Shown here in pieces: positions 1-9,700 of a stretch of DNA of 15,773 bases. A program made the position numbers and the translations under genes. Positions within the stretch are counted from its first letter, which is position 1. The number at the start of each line of letters is the position of its first letter. The notes below the pieces were generated by a model that did no database searches, had not been told where the DNA came from, and saw only the letters and a program-made list of their open reading frames with translations. Source of the DNA: an uncultured Oscillospiraceae bacterium (lineage in GTDB: Bacteria > Bacillota > Clostridia > Oscillospirales > Oscillospiraceae); contig CAJUQN010000067.1 of NCBI GenBank assembly GCA_910588625.1, forward strand, positions 1-15,773, read 5' to 3'.

Positions 1-372
1 GATGAGATGGATAGATACCGAGAGCTGATAAAAGAAAATATCGACTTTGACCTCCTGCTCCAAGAGCATCCCTACGATGAGGAAACGCTGGAGGGCTATG
101 TGGAGCTTATGGTGGAGGTCTGCTGTTCCCGGCGGGACTTCATCCGTATCGCCGGAGAGGAAATGCCCACCGGCGTGGTCAAGAGCCGGTTCCTGAAGCT
201 CACCCATGAGCATATCGCCTATGTTCTGGACAGCCTGAGCCAGAACACCACGCTGGTGAAGAACATCAAGGCGTACACCCTGGCGGCGCTCTACAACGCG
301 CCCACGACCATCAGCCAGTATTACGCATCCCTGGTCAGCCACGATCTGGCCCAGGAAGCGGCTGGAATATAA
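1..372 (+). CDS. Replication initiator-type protein, C-terminal part (DUF6017-like), partial
   Basis: The frame is open from the first base of the window, so this is the 3' end of a longer gene; the ATG at 7 is probably internal. The 123 visible residues look like the C-terminal DUF6017-type domain found on ICE replication initiator (RepA N-terminal family) proteins: an acidic start, then a helical stretch with the segments EGYVELMVEVCCSRRDF, IRIAGEEMPTGVVKSRF and LSQNTTLVKNIKAYTLAALY. The DNA-binding N-terminal part is not visible. It ends at TAA, 27 bases before the DUF3846 gene and probably in the same operon. Family is from memory of the sequence pattern; a role in element replication is inferred from the family. 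Confidence 0.65.
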   Translation, partial: DEMDRYRELIKENIDFDLLLQEHPYDEETLEGYVELMVEVCCSRRDFIRIAGEEMPTGVVKSRFLKLTHEHIAYVLDSLSQNTTLVKNIKAYTLAALYNAPTTISQYYASLVSHDLAQEAAGI

Positions 373-399
373 ACCGGACAGACGAAGGAGGATTTCTGT

Positions 400-741
400 A
401 TGGCAAACAAAATCGACATTCTGGTGGTAGAACCCGGCGAGGCTCCCCGCCCCGCCCAGGTGGAGGACACGCTGGAAGCCTTTCAGCAGATTGTGGGCGG
501 GCCTATCGAGGCCGGGTGCTACCTGCCCCAGCGGGTCATGCTGATTTGCAACAGCGAGGGCAAGCACATGAAGCTCATGCCCAACCGGGAGAATCCCATG
601 GACAGCGGGGACTTCATCGCCGGGACCTTCCTGCTGTGCGGCTTTGAGGGGGAACGCTTCACCTCCCTGACCCCCGCCCAGCGGCAGGAATTTGAAGCCT
701 ATTTCGCCACGTCCGGCCCGGAGGGAGGGGATAAGGATTGA
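400..741 (+). CDS. DUF3846 domain-containing protein
   Basis: This 113-residue protein matches the DUF3846 pattern over nearly its whole length. It opens with DILVVEPGEAPRPAQVEDTL, then has the QQIVGGPIEAGCY segment, a central VMLICNSEGK, a conserved-looking LMPNRENPMDSGDFIAGTFL block and a C-terminal SLTPAQRQEFEAYF helix. There is no signal peptide or membrane segment, so it should be cytoplasmic. The ATG is supported by AAGGAGG at 385-391. The family is common in ICEs and phages of Clostridia; its biochemical role is unknown. It follows the replication gene by 27 bases and is the last gene before the surface module. Confidence 0.85.
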   Translation: MANKIDILVVEPGEAPRPAQVEDTLEAFQQIVGGPIEAGCYLPQRVMLICNSEGKHMKLMPNRENPMDSGDFIAGTFLLCGFEGERFTSLTPAQRQEFEAYFATSGPEGGDKD

Positions 742-752
742 CCCACCGCCAC

Positions 753-826
753 CTGCTCCGCCGCCTGCGGGTCCCGCCTTAGTACATATCGGCTCAAACT
801 GCAATCACACAAAATTCAGAAAGGAG
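753..826 (+). repeat. Leader repeat, copy A
   Basis: The stretch between the DUF3846 stop and the next ribosome site resembles copy B at 12548-12615. A 31-base block (753-783) matches 25 of 31 positions and ends in an identical gtcccgccttagt. A shared GCTCA follows, then an A-rich block (808-826) that runs into AAAGGAG. The two copies stand before unrelated genes. The alignment was made by eye. Confidence 0.7.
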
Positions 827-836
827 ACTGATCGTT

Positions 837-1796
837 ATGAAAATACAGCGAATCGTCACGCTGCTGTGTACTGCCGCACTGCTTCTGTGCGCGGCCTCGC
901 CCCCCGCCCTGGCTGCGGACCGCTCCGCTGCCTGCTACTACCCGGTGGAGGTAGAATCCTACACCGCCGGGGACTTTGACCAGCCCCGCATCCGCAAGGT
1001 CTATCAGCTTTCCCGTTCAGACGATCCCGCCGGTATTCCCACAGAGGATTTTGAGGAATACGGCAGAACCTTCCACCTGATGGAAATGACCCGGAAGGAT
1101 GAGATCGGCGTGGATACCCAGCCCCTGACCAAGACCGTCACCACGGACAGCGCCACCGGCGATCTGGGGGAGATTTTGAAGCAGCTTGCCCCGGAGATCG
1201 AGGCAGAGACGGAGGACGGCTATGCCGGAGTGCTGAAACTGGACTACAACAGCGTCCAGGCGGAGGTCAAGGGCTACAAGACCTCCACCCGGAACCTCTC
1301 CGCCAGCCGGACCTATCCCAACCTGTCCGACGCGGACCTGTCCCTGGTTCCCAAGACGGTGACAGAGGGCGGCAGGACGCTGACGCTGGCGGATGTGAAG
1401 TGGTCCGATTCCACGAATATGGAGGGTGAGGATGTGGTGGTGCGCTATACCGCCACCGCCAGCTATACCGGCTCCGTCACCAGCCGCTATGCCACCGGCT
1501 ACACCGTCACAGCGGACTACACCGGCGAGGTTGCCAAAACCAACTGCGAGATCGTGACCTATACCGCCATCTTCGGCTGTACGGATGTGCCCTATCACGA
1601 TACGAAAACCAACGCGCCCCAGGACAGCGGCCTGACCGGGGCGGATACGTCTCAGGAGATGCCCCCTGCGCCCCAGAGCGGCCCCGCACCCTCTACAATG
1701 CTCTCCGTACTCGGCTGTGCAGGCGGCATTGCCGCACTTTTGGCCGCTGGCGGGTGGAGCGTGATGAAAATGAGAGAAAGGAGATCAGACACTTGA
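837..1796 (+). CDS. Secreted, C-terminally membrane-anchored protein of unknown function
   Basis: I do not recognise a named family. The 319-residue protein has a signal peptide (residues 1-26, hydrophobic core from IVTLLCTAALLLC, Ala-Leu-Ala before the likely cleavage). A beta-rich, Thr/Tyr-rich ectodomain follows, including a 190-250 region with alternating VRYTATASYTGSV and YTVTADYTGEV strands. Next is a Pro/Ser/Gln-rich stalk, one membrane helix at about 288-309 and a short basic tail (KMRERR). There is no LPXTG motif, so it is probably held by the helix itself, with most of the protein outside. GGAG at 823-826 supports the ATG. The gene overlaps the sortase start by four bases, so the two are probably translationally coupled. 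It may be a partner or platform for the sortase or adhesin (inference). Confidence 0.8.
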   Translation: MKIQRIVTLLCTAALLLCAASPPALAADRSAACYYPVEVESYTAGDFDQPRIRKVYQLSRSDDPAGIPTEDFEEYGRTFHLMEMTRKDEIGVDTQPLTKTVTTDSATGDLGEILKQLAPEIEAETEDGYAGVLKLDYNSVQAEVKGYKTSTRNLSASRTYPNLSDADLSLVPKTVTEGGRTLTLADVKWSDSTNMEGEDVVVRYTATASYTGSVTSRYATGYTVTADYTGEVAKTNCEIVTYTAIFGCTDVPYHDTKTNAPQDSGLTGADTSQEMPPAPQSGPAPSTMLSVLGCAGGIAALLAAGGWSVMKMRERRSDT

Positions 1797-2614
1797 AGCT
1801 GCGAACCTATTTGAAGGCCCTGCTTATTTCGTCTCTGCTGGTGACATTGTTCGTCTCCCCGGCCAGCGCCCTGGAGTACGACTTTGATGGAGCGGACGAT
1901 TATCTGTTCGGCAAGCCCACCTCCCAGGAGGTCATTCACCGGGAGGAAGAAGATCAGAACACGAACCGGAGCAAGACCGCCGCCCGGATGCCGCCCGGTT
2001 TCGGAACGCCCACCAGCTACCTCCCCAACTCCGGCGAGTACCTGACCCCCAACCTTGCCCCCGGCGGCATGGACGGCGGGCTGGTCAACAGCTTGGGGAA
2101 TGTGGACTACACCACCCTGCCCAGCGTGGACGGCTCCGCTCTGCCCAACCTCCCCGATCACAGCTTTTCCACCAGCACCTGGACGGGGAGCGGCGGCGTT
2201 GGCTATACGGATGTGACCCAGGACAGCTACTATACGGACGGAACCCTGGGCAGTCTGCATATTCCCGCTATTGGCCTTACCGCCAAGATCGTCCAGGGAA
2301 CGGACAGCGCGGCGTTGACCAAGGGCGTGGGCCATTTCACCGACACCAGCATTTGGAATGGCAACGTCTGTCTGGCCGCTCACAACCGGGGCACCAACTC
2401 CTATTTCGGGAAAATCCATACGCTGAGCATCGGGGACAGCATCACCCTCACCACCAAGGAGGGGACCCGCACCTACTCTGTCACCAGCGTGGAGAAGGTC
2501 AGCGAGACGGACAACAGCGGCACCGCCTCCACCAGCGACAACCAGATCACCCTCTATACTTGTGTGAGGAATGAGCGGGAATACCGCTGGTGCGTGAAAG
2601 GCATCGAAAGTTAA
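1793..2614 (+). CDS. Sortase, class D-like
   Basis: This is a transpeptidase that would cleave a sorting motif and join the protein to the cell wall or to another protein. With the TTG start it has 273 residues: a hydrophobic N-terminus (about 9-21), a long Pro/Gly/Ser/Thr-rich linker (27-149) and a catalytic domain (150-273) opening with GTLGSLHIPAIGLTAKI. The catalytic triad is visible as His197 (LAAHNRGT), Cys257 (TLYTC) and most likely Arg265 (REYRW). I chose TTG at 1793 because GGAG at 1780-1783 is correctly spaced and the signal sequence starts there; a GTG at 1754 in frame would add 13 charged residues. It overlaps the previous stop (TTGA). The probable substrate is the LPRTG-ending adhesin two genes downstream. 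Class is judged from pattern only; the sortase fold is secure. Confidence 0.9.
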   Translation: MKLRTYLKALLISSLLVTLFVSPASALEYDFDGADDYLFGKPTSQEVIHREEEDQNTNRSKTAARMPPGFGTPTSYLPNSGEYLTPNLAPGGMDGGLVNSLGNVDYTTLPSVDGSALPNLPDHSFSTSTWTGSGGVGYTDVTQDSYYTDGTLGSLHIPAIGLTAKIVQGTDSAALTKGVGHFTDTSIWNGNVCLAAHNRGTNSYFGKIHTLSIGDSITLTTKEGTRTYSVTSVEKVSETDNSGTASTSDNQITLYTCVRNEREYRWCVKGIES

Positions 2615-2627
2615 GGAAAAACTTTCG
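2605..2627 (+). other. Small hairpin over the sortase stop codon
   Basis: CGAAAGT (2605-2611) and ACTTTCG (2621-2627) are perfectly complementary, with a nine-base loop that contains the stop codon. No T-run follows, so it is not a convincing terminator. It could mark or stabilise the mRNA 3' end before the promoter that follows. Confidence 0.35.
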
Positions 2628-2636
2628 CAAAACCGC

Positions 2637-2665
2637 TTGACAAATATTTCCATTTCTGCTATGAT
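2637..2665 (+). promoter_or_regulatory. Strong sigma-A promoter for the CAP protein (and adhesin)
   Basis: A perfect -35 TTGACA (2637-2642) is separated by 17 bases from TATGAT (2660-2665), with TG one base before the -10, giving an extended -10 as well. Transcription should start near 2672, about 47 bases before the CAP gene. It lies in an AT-rich patch unlike the surrounding sequence. A short inverted repeat TTAG-6-CTAA (2674-2687) sits at the expected start point and could be an operator, but four-base arms are weak evidence. Confidence 0.85.
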
Positions 2666-2718
2666 ATACTTGGTTAGATATTGCTAACTCCCGGATAGAC
2701 AGAAATGGAGGCGTCAAA

Positions 2719-3672
2719 ATGAAAAACAGGTATTTCACTTTCGTAATGGGTATGCTGGTTGGAGCGATGCTGTTCGGCGGTGGGACCGCCTATGCCGCAG
2801 GGGTCATAGCGGAATTATCTGTCCAGCCCATCTACGTGGACGGCCAGCAGGTTCAGATGACCGCATACAGCATTGGCGGCAACAATTATGTGAAGCTGCG
2901 GGACATTGGACAGGCGGTGGGCTTCAACGTATACTGGCAGGACGGCGTTCAGATTGACAGCGACGCGCCATACACCGGCACAGCCCCGGCACAGACGGAT
3001 TCCATTCGGGTGAGCAGCTACAAGGGGACCACCTTGAAAGCGGGGGAAGGGAGCGGCCTGATCGTTTCGGAACCGGGCTGTACCGCAGTCTCCAGCGACC
3101 CCGCCATTGTGCGTGTAGAAAATGTGCTGGGCTACTTGACGGCCAAGACGCAGGCTCCTGGTAAGGCCACCATCACCGTGACCGCCCCGGACGGGCGGAC
3201 AGGGAGCGTGACAATTACCGTGGAAGCGGACGGTCCATCCTCTCCTGCCGGTGAAACCAGCTCCGCCCTGGCGGACAACATGGAGATTCGCCAGGAATTG
3301 ATTCAGCTTATCAATCAGACCCGCAAGGCCAACGGCGTGGCGGAGCTGCCAGTCAACGAGGCCCTGATGGACGCCGCACAAGCCCTCTCGGATCAGCGGT
3401 ATTCCTGGCACCACACCCAGGAGGAATGCGAAGCCGTGATTGACAGCGGCTATCCTTACGGTTTTGGCATAAACCTGACGGTATTCACTGGTGTTGCCGC
3501 AGAGGATGCAGCCCAACACGCCCACGAAAACTGGCTTAATTCTTCAGGACACTTTGAAACCATGATAAAGCCAGACTGTGACGGTATTGGCGTGGGTGTG
3601 ACTGAAAGCGGCGGCGCAACCTACTGTTATATGATCGTTGGCAGACCGAACACCCACAATCCCTACGAATAA
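2719..3672 (+). CDS. Secreted CAP (SCP/PR1) domain protein with stalk and Ig-like domains
   Basis: This 317-residue exported protein has a signal peptide (1-26, Ala-Tyr-Ala before cleavage). A short module at about 35-80 (YVKLRDIGQAVGFNVYW) resembles the copper-amine-oxidase-N stalk domain. A BIG2-like Ig domain covers about 93-170 (AVSSDPAIVRV, GKATITVTA), and a CAP domain about 190-310. In the CAP domain I see the LINQTRKANG start, His231/His232 (SWHH), and NWLNSSGH with His278, followed by GIGVGV. The usual Gly-Glu-Asn motif reads Gly-Ile-Asn (250-252), so one cavity acid is missing. There is no sorting motif, so it is probably released or loosely held. The ATG is supported by GGAGG at 2707-2711 and the strong promoter upstream. 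CAP proteins are secreted and their roles vary; the function here is unknown. Confidence 0.88.
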   Translation: MKNRYFTFVMGMLVGAMLFGGGTAYAAGVIAELSVQPIYVDGQQVQMTAYSIGGNNYVKLRDIGQAVGFNVYWQDGVQIDSDAPYTGTAPAQTDSIRVSSYKGTTLKAGEGSGLIVSEPGCTAVSSDPAIVRVENVLGYLTAKTQAPGKATITVTAPDGRTGSVTITVEADGPSSPAGETSSALADNMEIRQELIQLINQTRKANGVAELPVNEALMDAAQALSDQRYSWHHTQEECEAVIDSGYPYGFGINLTVFTGVAAEDAAQHAHENWLNSSGHFETMIKPDCDGIGVGVTESGGATYCYMIVGRPNTHNPYE

Positions 3673-3686
3673 CTGAATACGGATAT

Positions 3687-3725
3687 GGAAAGGTCTTTCA
3701 GCCCCATGCTGAAGGGCCTTTTCTT
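3687..3725 (+). terminator. Hairpin and T-run between the CAP gene and the adhesin
   Basis: GGAAAGGTCTTTCAGC (3687-3702) pairs with GCTGAAGGGCCTTTTC (3708-3723) with a few G-T or mismatched positions and a five-base loop, followed by a T-rich stretch. This has the form of an intrinsic terminator of moderate strength. It lies only 33 bases before the adhesin start and no promoter fits in that gap, so it probably acts as an attenuator with partial read-through. Confidence 0.7.
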
Positions 3726-3757
3726 ATACCGCAAAATGGAAAGGAGTTTTTTAACAT

Positions 3758-6700
3758 ATGAAAAAAATCCGGTTCTCCCTCACCCGCATAACGGCTATGC
3801 TGTTGGTGCTGGTGTGTATCTTGGGCTTGCTGCCTGCCACGGCGCTGGCGGCAAGCCCCAGCTCCATCAAGATGGACGACTGTACTCATAACGGGGTCAA
3901 ATATGAATCCCCGGCTCTGGGCACCTGCCATCTCCACCAGATGCACTTTGGGCTTAATGGAAAGAGTACCATGGGCTTCTGCGCCGAGAAAGGCAAGGGC
4001 ATGGGCTGGTCCCTGGAGGGCCACACGTGGGGTAATCCCCAGTCCATTTCCGATCCCACCGTCAAGACCATGATGGCCTTTTTCTACGCCCACTCTACCG
4101 GCGTATTTACCGATCAAGCCCACGCCCTGAACGTGGATGATGTGTGGGACAGCGACTACACATGGACGATGAACGCCTGGGTGCAGGCGATTGTCTGGCG
4201 CTACAAGGCCGGTCTGCTGGCAGACCCCGTGACCGCTTGCGCCGAGGAACTGCTGTACGTCTATAACAATCTGGAGCATACCAGCTATACCAGCATTGAC
4301 GATACGATGGACGGCAGATCGTTCCGTGACCGCGCCCAGTATATCCTCGACCTGGGGGCGCAGGGCGTATGGGGCGATTGCGCCGTCTATGAGTACGCTT
4401 ACACTGGCCCCGGCTCTAACTATCATCCGGCCAGCGACGTACAGGCCATTATGATTGGGGAACTGAATATCACCCGCGAGAAGTATGATCTCACTGTCAA
4501 GAAGGTAGACAGCACCAATCCCAACAAGGGCCTGCCCGGAGCGAGATTTAAGGTGACTTCTGAAAACGGCACCTACTCCAAGGAGATCGTAACGGGTAGC
4601 GGCGGAACCTATACCTTGTCCGCCCTGGAAGCGGGCACTTACGCCGTGACTGAATTGGAGGCCCCGGAGGGCTATGAGATCGACAACGCTGGCCCGCAGT
4701 ATGTGGTCCTGCCCAGCAATGGCAATAACACCGTAACCGTCACCTTTGCCGACAGCCCCGAAATCACCGGCGAGGGCAGTATCCGCAAGGTGGACGCGGA
4801 TGACCCCACCAAGGGCCTCGCCGGGGCGGTCATTAAAATTGAGGGCGTGGACAATGATTTTACTGGAACCTTCATCACCGGCGAGGGCGGCTATCTGACC
4901 GACGTTCCCTGGAAGGATATGCCCATTGGCAGCTACACCGCCGAGGAAGTGACACCCCCGGAGGGCTACACCAAAAGCCCCGATGTGAATAAGACTAAGC
5001 AGTCCTTCCGCTGGGACGGCAAGAGCGACATTGCCCTGGTGTTTGAAAATGACGCCAAGGTAAAGGTAAAACTTATCAAACTGGATGACAGCGACAATCC
5101 CCTCCCCGGCGCGGTGTTCAACATCATCAAGGACGGCCAGATTGTCGGCACGGAGGCCACCAAAGCGGACGGCTCCATTACCGTCACCGATGTGACCGAG
5201 GGAATGTACGCTTTTGTGGAGGTGAGTGCCCCGGCTCCCTACGCCACCCTCACAGAGCCGGTCATCGCCCATGTGGATCAGGCCACTATCAACGGCGGCG
5301 GCACCGTCACCGTGACAGCCTCCGACAAGCGGCTCCCCAACCTGACGATTCTGAAACGGGACGCGCAGACTGGAGATGTGATCCCCAATACCCATTTTGA
5401 GATCAAGGGCATCCACTACGGCTACCACAACGATGTGACTACCGGCGCAGACGGCAGGGCCGTCCTCTCCAATATCCCCGTGGACAGCTATGAAGTGGTT
5501 GAGAAGTCCGTTCCCGCCCCCTATGTGGTGGGGGATGAACCCACGCAGACCATTTGGCTGGAGGCTGGTGACAATAAGGAGCTGATTTTTGATAATTTCA
5601 AACAGCCTCTTTTGAAAATTACCAAAATTGAAAAGGGTACGGGCAATCCCATCCCCGGTACGGTGTTTCTGCTGGAAGCCATTGACGGCGATTACCGCCA
5701 CGAAGTTACCACCGAGGCCAGCGGCTCCGTGGAGCTGCGGGTTGCTCCCGGCAGTTATCGCGTAACGGAGAAGTCTGTCCCGGAGCCGTACTGTATCAGT
5801 GATAAGCCAACCCAGACCATCAGCTTGAATGGCGGCGATGAGAAGGAAGTCATTTTTGAGAATCTTAAAAAGCCGGAGCTGACGATCTCCAAGGTTGACG
5901 CTGACAGTGGTAAGCCTGTCCCCGGCACTGTGTTCACCGTAAAAGCTATCAACGGGGACTATCAGGACGATTGGACTACCGGCGAGGACGGCAAGGCTAC
6001 CCTGCGGGTTGCCCCCGGCACATATGAGGTGACGGAGAAATCTGTACCCGCGCCCTATTATCTGCCGGATAAGGATAAAGACCGTGTGCAGACAATTTCC
6101 TTGCACCCAGGCGATGAAAAGACGCTGGTTTTCCGCAACCACAAGGCCCCGGAGCTGACCATTTTTAAGGAGGACAGCGTGGCGGGCGCTCCTATTGAGG
6201 GGGCCAAGTTCCACGTCACCTACACCAGCAACGGCGAGGCGGCGGAGGCCCCCGGCTCCATCGACTACGGGTATATTTTCACCGATGCCAGGGGCGAAAT
6301 CAAGGTGCATGAACAGGGGAAGAAGATGTACCCCGGCGAGTACACCGTGACCGAGGTGGCCCCCGCCCCCGGCTTTCAGATGAAGGAACCCACCACGCAA
6401 AAGGTCATTATCCACGGCGGCGAGAGTAAGACCCTGACCTTCCAGAATGAGCCGCTGAATGGAATTATTGTGGAAAAGTACGACAGCGTGACCCACGAGG
6501 CTCTGCCGGGATGCACCTTCCAGCTCCGCTATCTGGGCGGCACTTCCGGCACGGGCGGCACTGTCATCGGGCAGAAAGTGACCGGGAAGAACGGCACCGC
6601 CATCTGGACGGGGCTGCAAAGTGGAACCTATGTGGTGGAGGAGGTAGACCCGGCTGACGGGTATTCCATCATCAATGCCTCCGAGACGGTGTTTCTGGCC

Positions 6701-9700
6701 GACAGCGGGGAGCAGAGTGTCATTACCGTCCGCTTTGACAACGCCCCGGACGGGATTTTGCTTGTCAGAAAGGTATGCTCCGTCAACCCCAGCATTACAC
6801 TCCAGGATGCCGAGTTCAAAATCATGTACGCGGACGGTAGTCTGATCGGGGACAGCAACGGCATTTACCGCACCGATGAAAACGGCGAAATCCGCATCCC
6901 CGGCCTGAAACCCGGCAAGAGCGTGGTAGTTACGGAAACCCGCGCCCCTGCCGGTTTTATCATCGACACCCAGAGCCAGACCGTACAGATCAAGGAGGGC
7001 CGTACTGTCACCCTTGCTTTTAAGAATCAGCCGAAAGGCTCCATGATTATCCAGAAGCGGGACAGTCAGACCGGCCAACCCCTCCCCGGCGCGGAGTTCC
7101 GGGTGGCTACCGCCGCAGGCTGTGAGGTTGGTCTGGACGGTGTGATCGGCACGTCCACATTGACGCAGAACGGCCTCTTTGTGACCGACAGCAACGGCGA
7201 AATCCGCGTTACCAACCTCGCACCGGGGGCCTATGTGGTGACGGAAACCAAGGCCCCGGCAGGGTATGTCATGGACAGCCCCAGCACCAACGTGGTCATT
7301 GGGGCCAACGGCGATACGCAGACTATCATTATCACCAACACCCCCAAGGGCGGGCTGATCGTGGAGAAGTACGACAGTGTGACCAAGCTGCCCCTCTCCG
7401 GCGCTCAGTTCAAAATCACCAACGCCAACGGGGAGCTGACCCCGGACAATGAGGGCCTGACCAGCAGCAACGGCCTGTACACCACCGACCGCGGCGGCCA
7501 GATCGTGCTGTCCAAGCTGCTCCCCGGAACCTATGTGGTGTCCGAGGTCAAGGCCCCGGACAATTATCAGGCGGACCCCACCCCGCAGACCGTGGTGGTC
7601 AACGCCGGGGATACGCAGACCCTCCGCTTTTACGATGACCCCCTCTGCACGTTGACCATCCTCAAACGGGACGCTGTGACCAAGAAGCCGCTGAAAGGGG
7701 CGGAGTTCCTGGTCCGGGACAGCGAGGGCCGGGCCATCGGCCCCAACAATGGCCGGTATATCACCGGGACGGACGGAACAGCGACAGTCTCCGGGCTGGC
7801 CCCCAACGCCACCATTGTAGTGTCCGAGAGCAAGGCCCCCACCGGCTATATCAAGGATGAAACCCCGAAAAATATCGTTGTCCGCACCGGCGTTGCCAAC
7901 AGCCTGATTTTTGACAACGAACCCGCCACCACCCTGATTATCCGCAAGTTCATTGAGGGCACTGAAAATGAACCGCTTTCCGGCGTGTGCTTCAAGGTGG
8001 TGGACGGCTCCGGGGCCGCTGTTGGCCCGGACGACGGAACCTACTACACCGATAAGGCTGGTGAGATCGTTCTGGGCGGCATTGAGCCGGGAACTACCGT
8101 GATTGCCCGTGAAATCAAGACTGTGGAGGGATATGTCCTCGATGGCACTCCACAGGACATTCTCATTAAGGCCGGACAGGTGCAGCAGCTCACCTTCTGG
8201 AACAAGCGGGCTGGTACGCTGGTCATCCAGAAAAAGGACAGTGTTTCCGGCAATCTGATCGCCGGGGCGCAGTTCCAGCTCACCTACGCCTCCGGCGGCT
8301 ATGTGGACAATGACAATGGGCATCTGTCCTCCAATGGCCTCTATACCACCGACGATAAGGGAGAAATCCGCGTTTCCGGCGTGACCGGGACTATTGTTGC
8401 CAAGGAGGTCAAGGCGGCTCCCGGCTATGTGATCGACCAGTCCACCCAGACCCAGACCGTCACCGTCAACCCGGAGGACACACAGACCCTTGTTTTTTTG
8501 AATGAGCCTCTTTGCAGCCTGACCCTGACCAAGCTGGACTCCGTGACCGGAAAGCCCGTGCCCAATACGGAGTTTACCGTGAAGGACGGCAACGGGAACA
8601 TCATTGGCCGCTATGTCACGGGGAAGGACGGCACCGTTGTTGTGACGGGCCTCGTTCCCGGCAGCACCGTTGTTGTCACGGAGAGCAGAGTCCCCGATGG
8701 ATACGTGCTGGATACCACGCCCAAGACCATCATTGTCAAAAACGGTTCTGGAAACAGTATTGTCAATGGCGGAAGCGGAAACGGCTCTGGCAGCAGCGGC
8801 GGTAGCTCTGGCGGCAATGACCTTACTTTCGAGAACGACCCGAAAATGACGTTGACTATCCATAAATATATCGAGGGCACCGCCAATGAGCCTTTGGCTG
8901 GCGTGGCCTTTAAGGTAGTGGATGGCTCCGGCAAGCCTCTGAACCCCGATGGAGGCATCTACTACACCAACAATGCCGGTGAAATCGTGCTGGAAGGGCT
9001 GGAACCCGGCACTACTATCACCGCACAGGAAGTCAAGACGGTGGACGGCTACGTTCTGGACGGACGGCCCCAGAGCATCAGGATTGAAGCTGGTAAGGCG
9101 CAGAACCTGACCTTCTGGAACAAGCCCGCTGGTTCTCTCATTATTCGGAAACTGGATAAACAGACCGGGAAACCGCTGGCAGGTGTGGAATTTGAGCTGA
9201 CCTATGCTGGCGGCGGCTATGTGGACACCGATAACGGGCACCTATCCAGCAAGGGGCTTTACACCACCGATGACCACGGCGAAATCCATATTTCTGGCAT
9301 CGTAGGTACAGTCATAGTCAAGGAAACCCGGCCTTTGTCTGGATATACGATTGAACCGGGCCGGGAGAGCCAGACCGTTACGGTCAATCCGCAGGAGACA
9401 CAGACGCTCACCTTTTACAACATTCCTGCCAATACCCTGACAATTCAGAAGTATATTGATGGCAGCAGGAATGAACCTCTCGCTGGCGTGGAGTTTCTGG
9501 TAACGGACAGCACCGGCGCTGTGGTGGGGCCGAACAACGGCTATTATACCACGGATAATGACGGGCGCATTGTGATCTCCGGCCTTACACCCGGCACAAC
9601 CATCACCGCTAAAGAAACCAAGACGGTGGATGGATTTATCCTGGACGGCCAGCCCCAGAGTATCGCCATTAAGGAAGGCGAAGCGCAGTCTTTGACCTTT

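Noticed and set aside
1652..2653. Antisense open frame across the surface protein and sortase
   Set aside because: It is opposite two well-supported genes with ribosome sites and signal peptides, and its sequence is low-complexity Gly/Ala/Val of shadow type.
3698..9241. Very long open frame (1847 codons) antisense to the adhesin
   Set aside because: It is in register with the adhesin codons, so it stays open only because the adhesin avoids TTA, CTA and TCA. It lacks a ribosome site and its protein does not resemble any family; the sense frame has clear domains.
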